Shown here: piece after piece, positions 1 to 8,699 of the stretch
Layout: each line of letters starts with the position of its first letter
Numbering within the stretch: position 1 is the stretch's first letter
Assembly (NCBI RefSeq): GCF_037996645.1
Contig: NZ_JBBMXV010000003.1
Coordinates: forward strand, 62,001-126,000
Direction: 5' to 3'
Length of the DNA: 64,000 nucleotides
From: Halalkalicoccus tibetensis
GTDB lineage: Archaea; Halobacteriota; Halobacteria; Halobacteriales; Halalkalicoccaceae
Program-made: the position numbers and the translations under genes
The notes under the pieces: model-generated
Databases searched by the model: none
What the model was told of the DNA's origin: nothing
The model's input: only the letters and a program-made list of their open reading frames with translations

Positions 1-455
1 TGCCCGCACACGCGGTCGACGGCGCGGGCGTGCTCGCCGATCCCCTCCCCGAACTCGCGGATCCCGTCTTCCTCTCGCCCGACGCGGGGGCGATCGAGCT
101 CGCCGAGACCGTTCGAGAGAGCTACGGCGAGGGCGAGGCCGACTACTTCGAGAAAGTGCGCCATTCGGGCAGCGAGGTCGAGATCACGCCCAGCGACGTC
201 GACGTGGAGGATCGGGACGTCGTGATCGCCGACGACATCGTCGCGACGGGCTCGACGATGAGTGGGGCGATCGCCGCGCTCGAAGGGCCGAGGAGAGTGT
301 TCGTGACCTGCGTCCACCCGATGCTCGCGGCCAACGCCAGGACGAAGCTCGCGCGGGCGGGCGTCGAGCGGGTCTACGGCACCGACACGATCGAGCGCGC
401 CGAGAGCGAGGTCAGCGTCGCCCGGCCACTGGCCGAGGCGATCCGCTCATTCTAG
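1..455 (+). CDS. prs: Ribose-phosphate pyrophosphokinase, C-terminal part (truncated by window edge)
   Basis: Makes 5-phosphoribosyl-1-diphosphate from ribose 5-phosphate and ATP for nucleotide, histidine and tryptophan synthesis. The reading frame is open from base 3, so the N-terminal half lies outside the window. The part seen has the PRPP-binding loop DDIVATGSTM in the usual C-terminal place and ends in a short tail AEAIRSF. A GTG at position 30 is internal, not the start. The gene converges on ileS and their last 9 bases overlap, so the two transcripts must terminate inside each other. The loop and the flanking LSPD and FEK segments make the family call firm. Confidence 0.93.
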   Translation, partial: PAHAVDGAGVLADPLPELADPVFLSPDAGAIELAETVRESYGEGEADYFEKVRHSGSEVEITPSDVDVEDRDVVIADDIVATGSTMSGAIAALEGPRRVFVTCVHPMLAANARTKLARAGVERVYGTDTIERAESEVSVARPLAEAIRSF

Positions 456-3400
456 CGAGTCGATCGCGATCTCCATCCCGATCCCTTCGACCTCCCACTC
501 GCGGCGGTGGCCGTCCTCGACGGTCCCCAGCTCCTCCGCGCGGACCTCATCGGTGATCAGCTCCTCGTGCTCCGTGACGAGCCTCGCGACCCGATCGTCC
601 GCGATGTCGAGGTCGAGGCGGATCGGGGCGTCGAGCGGGAGGTCCAGTTCCTTTCGCATCTCCTGGACCCGCCGGATGACCTCGCGGGCGTAGCCCTCGC
701 TCTCGATTCCCTCGGTGAGCTCGGTGTCGACGTAGACGACGCCGTGGTCGTCGCCCTCGATGGTGACCCGCGAGCCCGAGATCCCCTCGGGAGTCTCCTC
801 GGTGAACTCGACCATCTCCTCGCGGAGCTCGACCTCCTCGCCGAGCGCCTTCGAGATGGCGGCCTCGAGGGCCTCTAAGGACGGATCCTCGACGCGAGCC
901 TCGTTGAGCGCGCCCATGACCTCTCCCGCTCGATCGCCGAATTCGGGCCCGAGCACGCTCATGTCGGCCGCGGCGCTGTAGGCGAGCTCCTCGAAACGCT
1001 CGCCGGGCGCGACCACGCGCACTTCACGGGCGTTGAGCCGGTCCTCGAGGAGTTCCTCTTGGCGGCCGACGGCCTCCGCGAGGCGGTCGTCGCCCGCCGC
1101 GACCACGACCCGAGAGACGGGCCAGCGGAGCTTGCGCTCGGCCCGCTGGCGGGCGTTCGAGCCCGCCTCCTCGACCGCGCGAACGAGCTCGATGTCGGTC
1201 TCGAGGCGCTCGTCGAGCCAGTACTCGTCGACCTCGGGCCACTCGAGCATGTGGACGGTGTCGGGCGCCGACTCGTCGGTGAGCGCGCCGTGGATCTCCT
1301 CGGTGATGAATGGGGTATACGGCGCGAGCAGCGCACAGACCCGCTGGAGGACGTGATAGAGCGTCGCATATGCGGCGTTCTTCGAGGGGCTGTCCTCCTC
1401 GTCCCACATCCGCTCGCGGACGACCTGGATGTAGAAGCGCGAGACGTCCTCGACGACGAACTCCATCAGCGCCGAGAGCGCCTGGTCCTGGCGGAACTCG
1501 TCCCAGGCCTCGGTCATCTCGCCGGTCACGGTCTGGAGCCGGGCGAGGATCCACTCGTCGACGAGTTCGAGGTCCGAATCGACCGCCTCGAGGTCCGTCT
1601 CTTCGGGGTCGAACCCGTCCATGCGCATGTACGGCAGCGGGAACCGGAAGACGTTCCAGAGGATGTTGAGGTTCCGTTCCATCGTCGCCATCTCGTCCCA
1701 CGAGAAGCGCATGTCCTCGCCCTGCGGATTGACCGAGAGCAGGAACAGGCGCATCGCGTCCGAGCCGTGTTTCCGGATCGCCTCGTGGGGCTGGACGACG
1801 TTGCCGACGGACTTGGACATCTTCTTGCCCTCGCTGTCGTTGGCGAACCCGTGCATCAACACCTCGTCGTAGGGGCTCTCGCCGAGCGCGGCGGTCCCCA
1901 TACCTAACTGCGACCAGAACCACCCGCGGGTCTGGTCGTGGGCCTCCATGATGAGGTCGGCGGGCCAGAGCTCGTCGAAGCGCTCCTCGTCGCCGGGGTA
2001 GTCGAGGGTGCCCCAGGAGGCCACTGAGGAGTCGAGCCAGACGTCGAAGACGTCGGGGACGCGCTCGTAGGTGGTGCCCTCCTCGGTGATCGTCAGCTCG
2101 TCGACGGTCGGGCGGTGGAGGTCCACCTCGTCGGGATCGACCCCCTGATCGACCCGTTCGGCGAGCTCCTCCCGGGAACCGATCACGATCACGTCGTCCA
2201 TCTCCCCGCTCCAGCCTTCGGGAGCCCAGATCGGGATCGGGATCCCCCAGTAGCGCTGTCGCGAGACGTTCCAGTCGGGGGCGTTCTCGACGAAGTCCCT
2301 GAATCGGTTGTCCCGTGCCCACTGGGGATGCCACTCCGAATCTTCGATGTTATCCAGAAGTTCGTCCTTGACGTCGGTGATCGTGATGAACCACTGGTCG
2401 GTCGCCATCTGGAGGATGGGGGTATCACACCGCCAGCAGTGGCCGTACGAGTGGGTCAGCGTTCCGGAGGCGACGAGCAGGCCCTTCTCGTCGAGATCGG
2501 CCGTGATCTCCTCGTCGGCGTCCTTGACGAACTGGTTCTCGTATTTGCCGCCCTCGCTCGTATACACGCCGTCGCCGCCGACCGGACAGAAGACGGGCAA
2601 GTCGAGTTCGGTGCCGCGCTCGAAGTCGACCTCACCGTGGCCCGGTGCGGAGTGCACCAGCCCGGTGTCCTCGGCCTCGACGTAGTCGGCGTGATACACC
2701 TGCCGGGTCCCCTCCTCGTCAGGGTTCGCGGGGACCTCCTCGCTCAGCGGGTGGTCGTACTCCCAGCCGAGCATCTCGGAGCCTGGAAGCTCCTCCTCGA
2801 TCTCGTAGTCCTCGTAGCGGCCCTTCGAGAGGACGTTCTCGACACAGCCCTCGGCGACGTAGAGGACGTCCTCTTCGTCGTTCCTCGTCGCGCGGACCCG
2901 CTGGTAGGTCAGCTCCTCGCCGACCGCGACGAACTCGTTCGCCGGGATGGTCCACGGCGTCGTCGTGTAGATGACGAGGCTTCCCTCGCGTTCGGCGAGC
3001 GGGAACTCGACGTAGACGGTCGGGTCCTCGCGGTCCTCGTACTCGACCTCGTTGTTCGCGATCGCGGTCTCACAGCGCGGACACTGGCTGATCGAGCGTT
3101 TTCCCCGATCGACCAATCCTCGATCCGCGACCTGCGAGAAGCCCCACCAGGCGGCCTCCATGTACTCCGGCGAGACCGTTTTGTACGGGTTCTCCCAGTC
3201 CATCCAGACGCCGAAGGACTTGAAGTCGTCCTGTAGGCCCTCCAATTGTTCGTTCGCGAAGGATTGGCACTCCTCGATGAAGTTCTCCATCCCGAACTCC
3301 TCGATGTCCTTCTTGTTCTCGAAGCCGAGTTTCTCCTCGACCTTCGTCTCGATGGGCAGCCCGTGCATGTCGTAGCCCGGGCGGTCGGTGACGTCGTGGC

Positions 3401-3674
3401 CCTGCATCCGGATCTGGCGGATGTAAGCGTCCTTCAGCGTCTTGTTCCACGTCGTGCCCATGTGGGCCGCACCCGACGTGTACGGCGGGCCGTCGACGAA
3501 GAAGAACGTCTCCTCGTCGGCGAACGCTTCTTTCGTTTTCTCGTAGGCGTCGACCTCGTCCCAGTACTCGAACACCCGCTCCTCGACCGCCTCGGGGTCG
3601 TACTGGTCGGGCACCTCCCCGAACCGCGCGCCCTCCGAGGGATGGTCCTCCTCGTCGATATCGGACCTGCTCAT
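447..3674 (-). CDS. ileS: Isoleucyl-tRNA synthetase
   Basis: Charges tRNA-Ile with isoleucine in the cytoplasm. The 1075-residue protein has the class I signature as HMGT near residue 70 (just after GPPYTSGA), a CP1 editing domain, the KMSKS loop in KKMSKSVGN, an anticodon-binding domain, and the C-terminal extension usual in archaeal and eukaryal-type IleRS. Cysteine pairs around the middle (CPRC and CWRCDTP) could bind zinc. The ATG at 3674 gives the expected acidic haloarchaeal leader before the Rossmann fold. It is followed convergently by prs and preceded by a hairpin-rich spacer shared with the glycosylase gene. Confidence 0.97.
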   Translation of the reverse strand: MSRSDIDEEDHPSEGARFGEVPDQYDPEAVEERVFEYWDEVDAYEKTKEAFADEETFFFVDGPPYTSGAAHMGTTWNKTLKDAYIRQIRMQGHDVTDRPGYDMHGLPIETKVEEKLGFENKKDIEEFGMENFIEECQSFANEQLEGLQDDFKSFGVWMDWENPYKTVSPEYMEAAWWGFSQVADRGLVDRGKRSISQCPRCETAIANNEVEYEDREDPTVYVEFPLAEREGSLVIYTTTPWTIPANEFVAVGEELTYQRVRATRNDEEDVLYVAEGCVENVLSKGRYEDYEIEEELPGSEMLGWEYDHPLSEEVPANPDEEGTRQVYHADYVEAEDTGLVHSAPGHGEVDFERGTELDLPVFCPVGGDGVYTSEGGKYENQFVKDADEEITADLDEKGLLVASGTLTHSYGHCWRCDTPILQMATDQWFITITDVKDELLDNIEDSEWHPQWARDNRFRDFVENAPDWNVSRQRYWGIPIPIWAPEGWSGEMDDVIVIGSREELAERVDQGVDPDEVDLHRPTVDELTITEEGTTYERVPDVFDVWLDSSVASWGTLDYPGDEERFDELWPADLIMEAHDQTRGWFWSQLGMGTAALGESPYDEVLMHGFANDSEGKKMSKSVGNVVQPHEAIRKHGSDAMRLFLLSVNPQGEDMRFSWDEMATMERNLNILWNVFRFPLPYMRMDGFDPEETDLEAVDSDLELVDEWILARLQTVTGEMTEAWDEFRQDQALSALMEFVVEDVSRFYIQVVRERMWDEEDSPSKNAAYATLYHVLQRVCALLAPYTPFITEEIHGALTDESAPDTVHMLEWPEVDEYWLDERLETDIELVRAVEEAGSNARQRAERKLRWPVSRVVVAAGDDRLAEAVGRQEELLEDRLNAREVRVVAPGERFEELAYSAAADMSVLGPEFGDRAGEVMGALNEARVEDPSLEALEAAISKALGEEVELREEMVEFTEETPEGISGSRVTIEGDDHGVVYVDTELTEGIESEGYAREVIRRVQEMRKELDLPLDAPIRLDLDIADDRVARLVTEHEELITDEVRAEELGTVEDGHRREWEVEGIGMEIAIDSLE

Positions 3675-3724
3675 ACCAGTAGGAATCCGACGGGGCGGTA
3701 AAGAGCGTTCGGTCGAAAGCCCTC

Positions 3725-3864
3725 GGCACGCACTGGCGTGCGTGCCTCGCCCTTTTCATTTCCGGCCAGGCCCGCCTAGTCGCGGCGCGCGATCACGCGC
3801 CGCTTCCGAGGACGCCAACCCTACCCCGTCCCGCTCGCGTGGCTGCCGAAAGTGGCAGCCACGC
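3725..3864. repeat. Cluster of three perfect long-stem hairpins in the ileS-udg spacer
   Basis: Three inverted repeats stand in line: 3725-3746 (8-bp stem GGCACGCA, loop CTGGCG), 3782-3803 (8-bp stem GCGGCGCG, loop CGATCA) and 3837-3864 (11-bp stem GCGTGGCTGCC, loop GAAAGT). All have perfect stems and 6-nt loops. The spacer separates the divergent ileS and glycosylase genes, so ordinary terminators are not expected here. They could be structured leader RNA, operator sites, or palindromic elements of the kind seen at the 3' end of hemB. No start codon with clear coding potential lies in the cluster. Confidence 0.7.
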
Positions 3865-3931
3865 TCGCGCTGGCCACCGCCTTTCGTTGCGACTCGACAC
3901 GGCTTTGGCCGGCGAACTCCTCGAATCGACC

Positions 3932-4558
3932 GTGCCCGAGTACCCTGATTCACGCAACGTCCTCGAACCGAACTGCACCCGGTGTCCCCACCTCGCCGAG
4001 ACCCGCGAGTGCATCTCGTGGGGGACCGGCCCCTTGGACGCCGACGTGCTGGTCGTCGGCGAGGCCCCCGGCGCGGGGACGCCTGAGGCCGACCGGTGGA
4101 AGGGCGGCAACTGGACCGGGATGGCCTACACCGCCCGCCATTCCGGGCGCGTGATCCGCGACCTGATGGAGGACGTCGGCTACCACGACGCCTACTACAC
4201 GAACGCCGTGAAGTGCTTCCCGCCGGACGGCGAGGGTTCCAATCGCGAGCCCACCGACGAGGAACTCGCGACCTGCCGGACCCACCTCGTGACCGAGGTC
4301 GAGCAGATCGAGCCGGACGCGATCGTCCCGACCGGGAAGCACGCCACCGAGACGCTGCTCGCGCTCGACGGGAAGAGCCTGAATGGCTTTACGGATCACG
4401 TCCTGACGCCCATCGACTGCGAGGCGCTCTCGACGCCGCTCCTGCCCGTGCTTCACCCATCCTATCAGAACATCTGGATCGCGCGGCTGGGCTACGAGCC
4501 CGAGCAGTACCGCGCGGAGCTGCGCGAGGAGCTCGACGCGCTGTGTGCAGGCGGGTAA
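3932..4558 (+). CDS. Uracil-DNA glycosylase, iron-sulfur family 4/5 type
   Basis: Removes uracil from deaminated DNA to start base-excision repair. The protein (208 aa) shows the N-terminal cluster cysteines CTRC and REC, the active-site motif GEAPG, the NAVKCFPP segment with a further cluster cysteine, and the C-terminal motif LHPSY. An open frame continues upstream to 3839, but that stretch is the hairpin spacer and encodes an Arg/Ala-rich sequence unlike the family; the GTG at 3932 (VPEYPDSRNVLEP) fits the usual N-terminus. The C-terminus approaches the HIT gene, 32 bp downstream. Which subfamily (4 or 5) is not settled by the motifs. Confidence 0.88.
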   Translation: MPEYPDSRNVLEPNCTRCPHLAETRECISWGTGPLDADVLVVGEAPGAGTPEADRWKGGNWTGMAYTARHSGRVIRDLMEDVGYHDAYYTNAVKCFPPDGEGSNREPTDEELATCRTHLVTEVEQIEPDAIVPTGKHATETLLALDGKSLNGFTDHVLTPIDCEALSTPLLPVLHPSYQNIWIARLGYEPEQYRAELREELDALCAGG

Positions 4559-4590
4559 CTTTCTTACTCCGAGCCGTCACACGTCGAGAC

Positions 4591-5016
4591 ATGGCAAGCA
4601 TCTTCAGCCAGATCATCGACGGCGACATCCCCGCGCGGGTCGTCCACGAGGACGAGACGGCGTTCGCGTTTCTCGACGCCAACCCACTGGCACCGGGCCA
4701 CACCCTCGTCATCCCCAGAGAGGAGTACGAACGACTGAACGACGTCCCCGAGGACGTCGCCGCGGACCTCTACGCGACGATCCACGAGCTGATCCCCGCG
4801 GTGGAGGAGGCCGTCGACGCCCCCGCCACGACGGTCGCGTTCAACAACGGCGAGGCCGCCGGCCAGGAGGTCCCCCACGTCCACTGTCACATCGTCCCCC
4901 GGTTCGAGGGCGACGGCGGCGGCCCGATCCACGCCGCCGCGGGCGAGTCCCCGAACCTCGACGACGACGAGCTGGACGATATTGCCGAGAGAATCTCGGC
5001 GAACAGCCAGGCATAG
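4591..5016 (+). CDS. HIT family protein (histidine triad nucleotide hydrolase)
   Basis: Small nucleotide-binding hydrolase of the HIT superfamily, 141 aa; members cleave dinucleoside polyphosphates or nucleoside phosphoramidates. The triad HVHCHIVPR is present near residue 97, along with the N-terminal IFSQIIDGDIPA and the NNGEAAGQEVPH segment typical of the family. The ATG at 4591 gives the canonical start MASIF. The substrate cannot be deduced. The last 12 codons (DIAERISANSQA) contain a perfect 7-3-7 hairpin at 4984-5000 and are repeated in diverged form immediately after the stop codon (see next entry). Confidence 0.93.
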   Translation: MASIFSQIIDGDIPARVVHEDETAFAFLDANPLAPGHTLVIPREEYERLNDVPEDVAADLYATIHELIPAVEEAVDAPATTVAFNNGEAAGQEVPHVHCHIVPRFEGDGGGPIHAAAGESPNLDDDELDDIAERISANSQA

Positions 5017-5022
5017 TCCGGC

Positions 5023-5061
5023 CATATCGCGAAGAGGATCTCCGCGAACAATCAGGCGTAG
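5023..5061 (+). pseudogene. Diverged second copy of the HIT gene 3' end
   Basis: Read in the HIT frame after its stop, 5023-5061 encodes HIAKRISANNQA plus a TAG, matching DIAERISANSQA plus TAG of the real gene exactly 45 bp upstream. Of 13 aligned codons five differ synonymously (for example ATT/ATC, GCC/GCG, AGA/AGG, TCG/TCC, GCA/GCG) and three change the residue. The segment has no start codon and cannot be translated except by readthrough of the first TAG. It looks like the 3' end of a related allele left behind by recombination. Confidence 0.75.
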
Positions 5062-5139
5062 GCCCCTTCCATTACTGACGTCGTGACTGGCGGTTCGAAG
5101 GGGGCATCCCCAAATTGATTTGCCTTTTCTAAAGGTAGA

Positions 5140-5147
5140 TTTAAATA
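5140..5147 (+). promoter_or_regulatory. TATA box of the TFB gene
   Basis: TTTAAATA lies centred about 27 bp before the ATG at 5171, the spacing expected when transcription starts at or next to the start codon. It sits in a locally AT-rich stretch in otherwise GC-rich DNA. This spacing is the reason for preferring 5171 over upstream in-frame starts at 5120 and 5147. Confidence 0.7.
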
Positions 5148-5170
5148 TGAGTCTGTTATATTATACTGAC

Positions 5171-6055
5171 ATGACAGTCGACACCCCCACCGTCTGTCCG
5201 GAATGTGATAGCGCGCTCATGACCGAGGAGATAGAGACCGTCTGCACCGAATGCGGGCTGGTCGTCAGCGAGGAGCGGATCGACCCCGGTCCGGAGTGGC
5301 GCTCGTTCGAGGACGACGATACCGACCGCCGGCGAACCGGCGCGCCGCTCTCGCGCTCCCGTCACGATTACGGGCTCTCGACGGAGATCGGCTACGGCGG
5401 GCTCAACAGGGCGACCGGGCGAAAACGTAGGCTGTACGCCCGGATGCGAAAGCAGAACCGGTGGCCCCAGTGCGAGACGAAGGCCGATCGTAACCAGCGC
5501 GACGTGTTCATGCAGATCCGCCGGCTGAGCTCGGCGCTGGCGCTTCCCGACTCGATCCGGGACCAGGCGTGTTCGCTGTTTCGCTCCGCCCAGAACGAGG
5601 AGCTCGTCACCGGGCGCTCGCTCGAGGGGTTCACCGCCGCGACGGTGTACGCGGCCTGCCGGGTCCACGGCGTCTCGCGGACCCGCGCCGAGATCCTCGA
5701 CGCCTCACGCGCCACCCGGCCGGAGCTCGACGCCGCCTACGACGCGATCAACCGCGAGCTCGGCCTTCCCGTCGGGCCGCTCGATCCCGGGGACTACATC
5801 CCCCGGTTCGGGAGCCGACTCGACCTCCCGCGGGAGGTCCGGGCCCGCGGGACCGAGCTGCTCGAATCGGCGGTCGAGGACGAGCTGATCGGCGGGCACA
5901 ACCCCGCCGGCGTCGCGGCGGCCTGCCTCTATACGGCCGCGCGGGAGCGCGAGGCAGGGGTCACCCAGAAGCAGGCCGCCGACGTCGCCGACGTGAGCCC
6001 ACCGACGATCCGAGTCACGTATCAGGCGCTGTGCGAGGCCGACCTGACCGGCTAA
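5171..6055 (+). CDS. tfb: Transcription initiation factor IIB (TFB paralogue)
   Basis: Archaeal TFIIB bridges TBP-bound promoter DNA and RNA polymerase. The 294-residue protein has an N-terminal zinc ribbon with Cys at residues 9, 12, 25 and 28, a B-reader/linker around [19 protein letters not shown], then two cyclin folds, the first with the [13 protein letters not shown] block and the second with [16 protein letters not shown]. It ends in the usual helix-turn-helix-like [13 protein letters not shown]. Haloarchaea encode several TFBs; which one this is cannot be told. It is a single gene with its own strong TATA box, 38 bp upstream of hisB. Confidence 0.95.
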   Translation: MTVDTPTVCPECDSALMTEEIETVCTECGLVVSEERIDPGPEWRSFEDDDTDRRRTGAPLSRSRHDYGLSTEIGYGGLNRATGRKRRLYARMRKQNRWPQCETKADRNQRDVFMQIRRLSSALALPDSIRDQACSLFRSAQNEELVTGRSLEGFTAATVYAACRVHGVSRTRAEILDASRATRPELDAAYDAINRELGLPVGPLDPGDYIPRFGSRLDLPREVRARGTELLESAVEDELIGGHNPAGVAAACLYTAAREREAGVTQKQAADVADVSPPTIRVTYQALCEADLTG

Positions 6056-6093
6056 GCGCAACCGCCATGTGCCCCCGGCGTGTTCGCTCGGCC

Positions 6094-6681
6094 ATGACCG
6101 ACCGGACGGCGGAGCGATCGAGAGGGACCGCCGAGACCGAGATCGAGTGCTCGCTCGACCTCGACGGAGACGGCGACGCGGAGATCGAGACCGGGATCGC
6201 CTTCTTCGATCACATGTTGACCGCCTTCGCGACACACGGCCTCTTCGATCTCACGCTTCAGTGCGAGGGCGACCTGGGGATCGACGACCACCACACCGTC
6301 GAGGACGTCGGGATCGTCCTCGGGGACGCTCTCAAGGAAGCCGTCGGCGACAAGTCGGGGATGGTCCGGTACGCGGATCGACGGGTGCCACTGGACGAGG
6401 CAGTCGCCTCCGTAGTAGTCGACGTCAGTGGCCGGCCCCGCTTCTACTTCGACGGCGAGTTCTCCCAGGACTCGGTGGGCGAGCTGACCAGCGATATGGC
6501 CCGGCACTTCGCGGAGTCGCTGGCGATGAACGCCGGGCTCACGCTCCACCTGGAGGTCGAGGGCGAGAACGCCCACCACGAGATCGAGGCGCTGTTCAAA
6601 TGCCTCGCTCGCGCGCTCGACGACGCGACCCGGATTGACGAGCGCCGGGGCGGGACCCCGAGCACGAAGGGCCAGCTGTGA
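6094..6681 (+). CDS. hisB: Imidazoleglycerol-phosphate dehydratase
   Basis: Converts imidazoleglycerol phosphate to imidazoleacetol phosphate in histidine synthesis. All family motifs are present in 195 aa: [18 protein letters not shown] and [11 protein letters not shown], which supply the metal-binding histidines. The ATG at 6094 gives the normal N-terminus MTDRTA; an in-frame ATG at 6067 would add nine Arg-rich residues and is less likely. Its stop TGA overlaps the start of the ACT-domain gene by one base, so the two are probably translated together. The other his genes are not in the window. Confidence 0.96.
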   Translation: MTDRTAERSRGTAETEIECSLDLDGDGDAEIETGIAFFDHMLTAFATHGLFDLTLQCEGDLGIDDHHTVEDVGIVLGDALKEAVGDKSGMVRYADRRVPLDEAVASVVVDVSGRPRFYFDGEFSQDSVGELTSDMARHFAESLAMNAGLTLHLEVEGENAHHEIEALFKCLARALDDATRIDERRGGTPSTKGQL

Positions 6682-7184
6682 TGTTCGATGAGATCATGGC
6701 CAAGTTCGAGGGGTCGCCCAGCCAGCAGGCGGTCATTCGCCTGCTCCTCGAACGCGGCTTCTCGGTCAACGACGAGGGACGGGTCGTCTCGGGCGGGATC
6801 GAGATCCCCAACACGCAGGTCGCCCGCGAGATCGACGTCGATCGCCGGGTGGTCGACTCCACGACGGACGCGATCCTCGACGACGAGGAGCTCAGGCTCG
6901 TCTTCCAGAACATCTCCCAGATCCCGAGCCTGATGGATCTGGCGCCCGTCATCGACCTCTCGACGCTGACGATCGCGGTCCGGGACGCGGGCCAGGAGGG
7001 GATCGTCGCCTCCGTCACTGGCTTGCTCGCGGACAACGGCATCTCGATCCGCCAGACGGTGAGCGAGGACCCCGAGTTCACCGACGAACCGCGCCTCTAC
7101 ATCGTCACCGACGAGCCGGTTCCGGGGAGCGTGCTCAACGAACTGCGCGAGCTGCCGTTCGTCCGAAAACTCGAACTCCAGTAA
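6681..7184 (+). CDS. HTH and ACT domain amino-acid metabolism regulator
   Basis: A 167-residue predicted regulator: residues about 10-65 form a winged-helix-like segment (SPSQQAVIRLLLERGFSV...NTQVAREIDVDRRVV) and about 90-165 an ACT-type ligand domain (LTIAVRDAGQEGIVASVTG...LYIVTDEPV). ACT domains bind amino acids, so sensing histidine or a related ligand is a reasonable inference from its overlap with hisB, not something the sequence proves. The family is widespread in methanogens and haloarchaea as an uncharacterised regulator of amino acid metabolism. A GTG three bases upstream is an alternative start. It converges on the glutamate dehydrogenase gene with a one-base gap. Confidence 0.82.
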   Translation: MFDEIMAKFEGSPSQQAVIRLLLERGFSVNDEGRVVSGGIEIPNTQVAREIDVDRRVVDSTTDAILDDEELRLVFQNISQIPSLMDLAPVIDLSTLTIAVRDAGQEGIVASVTGLLADNGISIRQTVSEDPEFTDEPRLYIVTDEPVPGSVLNELRELPFVRKLELQ

Positions 7185-7185
7185 C

Positions 7186-8457
7186 CTACGGCCACAGCCC
7201 GCGGGCCTCGTGGGCGGCCCCGAGCCGTTCGAGCGCGAGCACGTAGGCGGCGTCGCGCCACGCCAGGTCGTGCTCCTCGACGCGATCCGCGACCGCGTTC
7301 CACGCGCGAAGCATCTCCGATTCGAGCTCCTCGTTGACGCGCTCGTGGCTCCACGAGCGCCGGTTGATGTCCTGGAGCCACTCGAAGTAGCTCACGGTGA
7401 CGCCCCCGGCGTTCGCGAGGATGTCGGGAATCACGGACACCCCGCGTTCGCGCAGGATCGAGTCGCCCGTGACCGTCGTCGGGCCGTTCGCTCCCTCGAC
7501 GACGAGATCCGCGGCGATCGCGTCGGCGTTGTCGGCGGTGATGACGTTGCCGACGGCCGCCGGCACCACCACGTCGACGTCGAGCTCCAGCAGCTCGTCG
7601 TTCCCGATCACGTGATCCGCGACTCGCGTGACCGCCTCGGGCTCCTCCTCGTGGGTCGGGATCGACGCGGTGTCGAGCCCGTCGGGGTCGTAGGCCGCGC
7701 CGTTGACGTCGCTGACAGCGACGACCGACGCGCCCCACGAGTCGAGCAGGCGCGCGGCGTTCGCGCCGACGCTGCCGTAGCCCTGGACCGCGACCGTCGC
7801 CTCCTCGATCGGGAGATCGTGGTACGCACACGCCTCCCGGACGACGATCGCCACGCTCCGGCCGGGCGCCTCCTCACGGCCGTGGCTCCCGCCGATCACC
7901 GGCGGCTTGCCGGTCACGACGCCGGGCGTGGTCTCGCCCTGCAGCACGCTGTAGGCGTCCATGAACCAGCCCATCGTCTCGGCGTCGGTCCCCATGTCGG
8001 GCGCCGGGATGTCGTGCATCGGACCGACGGTGTCGCGCAGCTCCTGGGCGAACCGGCGGGTCAGCCGCTCGGTCTCGCCGTCGCTCAGCCCCTTGGGGTC
8101 GACCACGACGCCCCCCTTCGCGCCGCCGAAGGGCAGGTCCATCACCGCGGTCTTCCATGTCATCCACATCGAGAGGCCGATGCACTCGTCCTCGGTGACG
8201 CCGGGGTGATAGCGCATCCCGCCCTTGAACGGGCCCCGAACGCTGTCGTGCTGGGCGCGATAGCCCGTGAACACCTCGAGGCTCCCGTCGTCGCGCTCGA
8301 CCGGCAGCGAGACGCGCTGGACGCGCGCGGGGTGTTTCAGCCGCTCGACGGTCGCGGGATCGATGTCGACGTGGGCTGCTGCTCGCTCAAGCTGTCGGCG
8401 CGCCGTCGCGAGCGCCGTCTCGGGCTCCTCTCGCTTCTCGGTAACGGGAACGCTCAT
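7186..8457 (-). CDS. gdhB: Glutamate dehydrogenase
   Basis: Reversible oxidative deamination of glutamate to 2-oxoglutarate and ammonium. The 423-aa protein carries the substrate and catalytic motifs [27 protein letters not shown] and PAPDMGTD in the first domain, and the dinucleotide-binding [10 protein letters not shown] motif in the second, with the typical C-terminal EGANGPTT and [16 protein letters not shown]. The open frame runs on upstream, but the ATG at 8457 gives the usual short leader, and the upstream bases encode a different small gene in another frame. The coenzyme (NAD or NADP) is not determined by what I can see. Confidence 0.95.
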   Translation of the reverse strand: MSVPVTEKREEPETALATARRQLERAAAHVDIDPATVERLKHPARVQRVSLPVERDDGSLEVFTGYRAQHDSVRGPFKGGMRYHPGVTEDECIGLSMWMTWKTAVMDLPFGGAKGGVVVDPKGLSDGETERLTRRFAQELRDTVGPMHDIPAPDMGTDAETMGWFMDAYSVLQGETTPGVVTGKPPVIGGSHGREEAPGRSVAIVVREACAYHDLPIEEATVAVQGYGSVGANAARLLDSWGASVVAVSDVNGAAYDPDGLDTASIPTHEEEPEAVTRVADHVIGNDELLELDVDVVVPAAVGNVITADNADAIAADLVVEGANGPTTVTGDSILRERGVSVIPDILANAGGVTVSYFEWLQDINRRSWSHERVNEELESEMLRAWNAVADRVEEHDLAWRDAAYVLALERLGAAHEARGLWP

Positions 8458-8459
8458 GG

Positions 8460-8633
8460 TCACTCGATCGAGGTCGCGCAGTTCCGGAACGAGGCGTCGC
8501 AGTTCGGACACGAGCCGGGGTGTGACGTCCCGGTCACACGGGTGCCACAGTCGAGACACTCGTAGGCCGATTCGGTCTCGGCGGCGGAGGCGACGTCCCA
8601 CGTCAGGGTCGGTGAGGTACCGTTTGCTGTCAT
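8460..8633 (-). CDS. Small zinc-ribbon (rubrerythrin-like) protein
   Basis: A 57-residue protein hidden in the region upstream of gdhB. It reads [20 protein letters not shown] and continues with two cysteine pairs, CLDC and CPNC, spaced like a zinc knuckle (CxxC-x14-CxxC). The [10 protein letters not shown] and HPGSCPNC blocks resemble the small rubrerythrin-like zinc proteins common in haloarchaea (DUF7129-type, from memory). Its stop lies two bases before the gdhB start, so both are probably on one mRNA. An ATG two codons upstream at 8639 is an alternative start. No function is known to me; a redox or metal role would be a guess. Confidence 0.75.
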   Translation of the reverse strand: MTANGTSPTLTWDVASAAETESAYECLDCGTRVTGTSHPGSCPNCDASFRNCATSIE

Positions 8634-8699
8634 CGGCATGCAATACTTGCCGGACGGCGAAGTACGCAGGGGTTCAACTGAGAAGTCTGTTATGGTTCC

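Noticed and set aside
3839-3931. Upstream extension of the uracil-DNA glycosylase
   Set aside because: The added 31 residues lie on the hairpin cluster, are Arg/Ala/Leu rich and precede the normal family N-terminus at 3932.
5023-5061. HIT echo as part of a longer translated HIT protein
   Set aside because: The real gene has its own TAG at 5014-5016 and ends at the usual length of the family.
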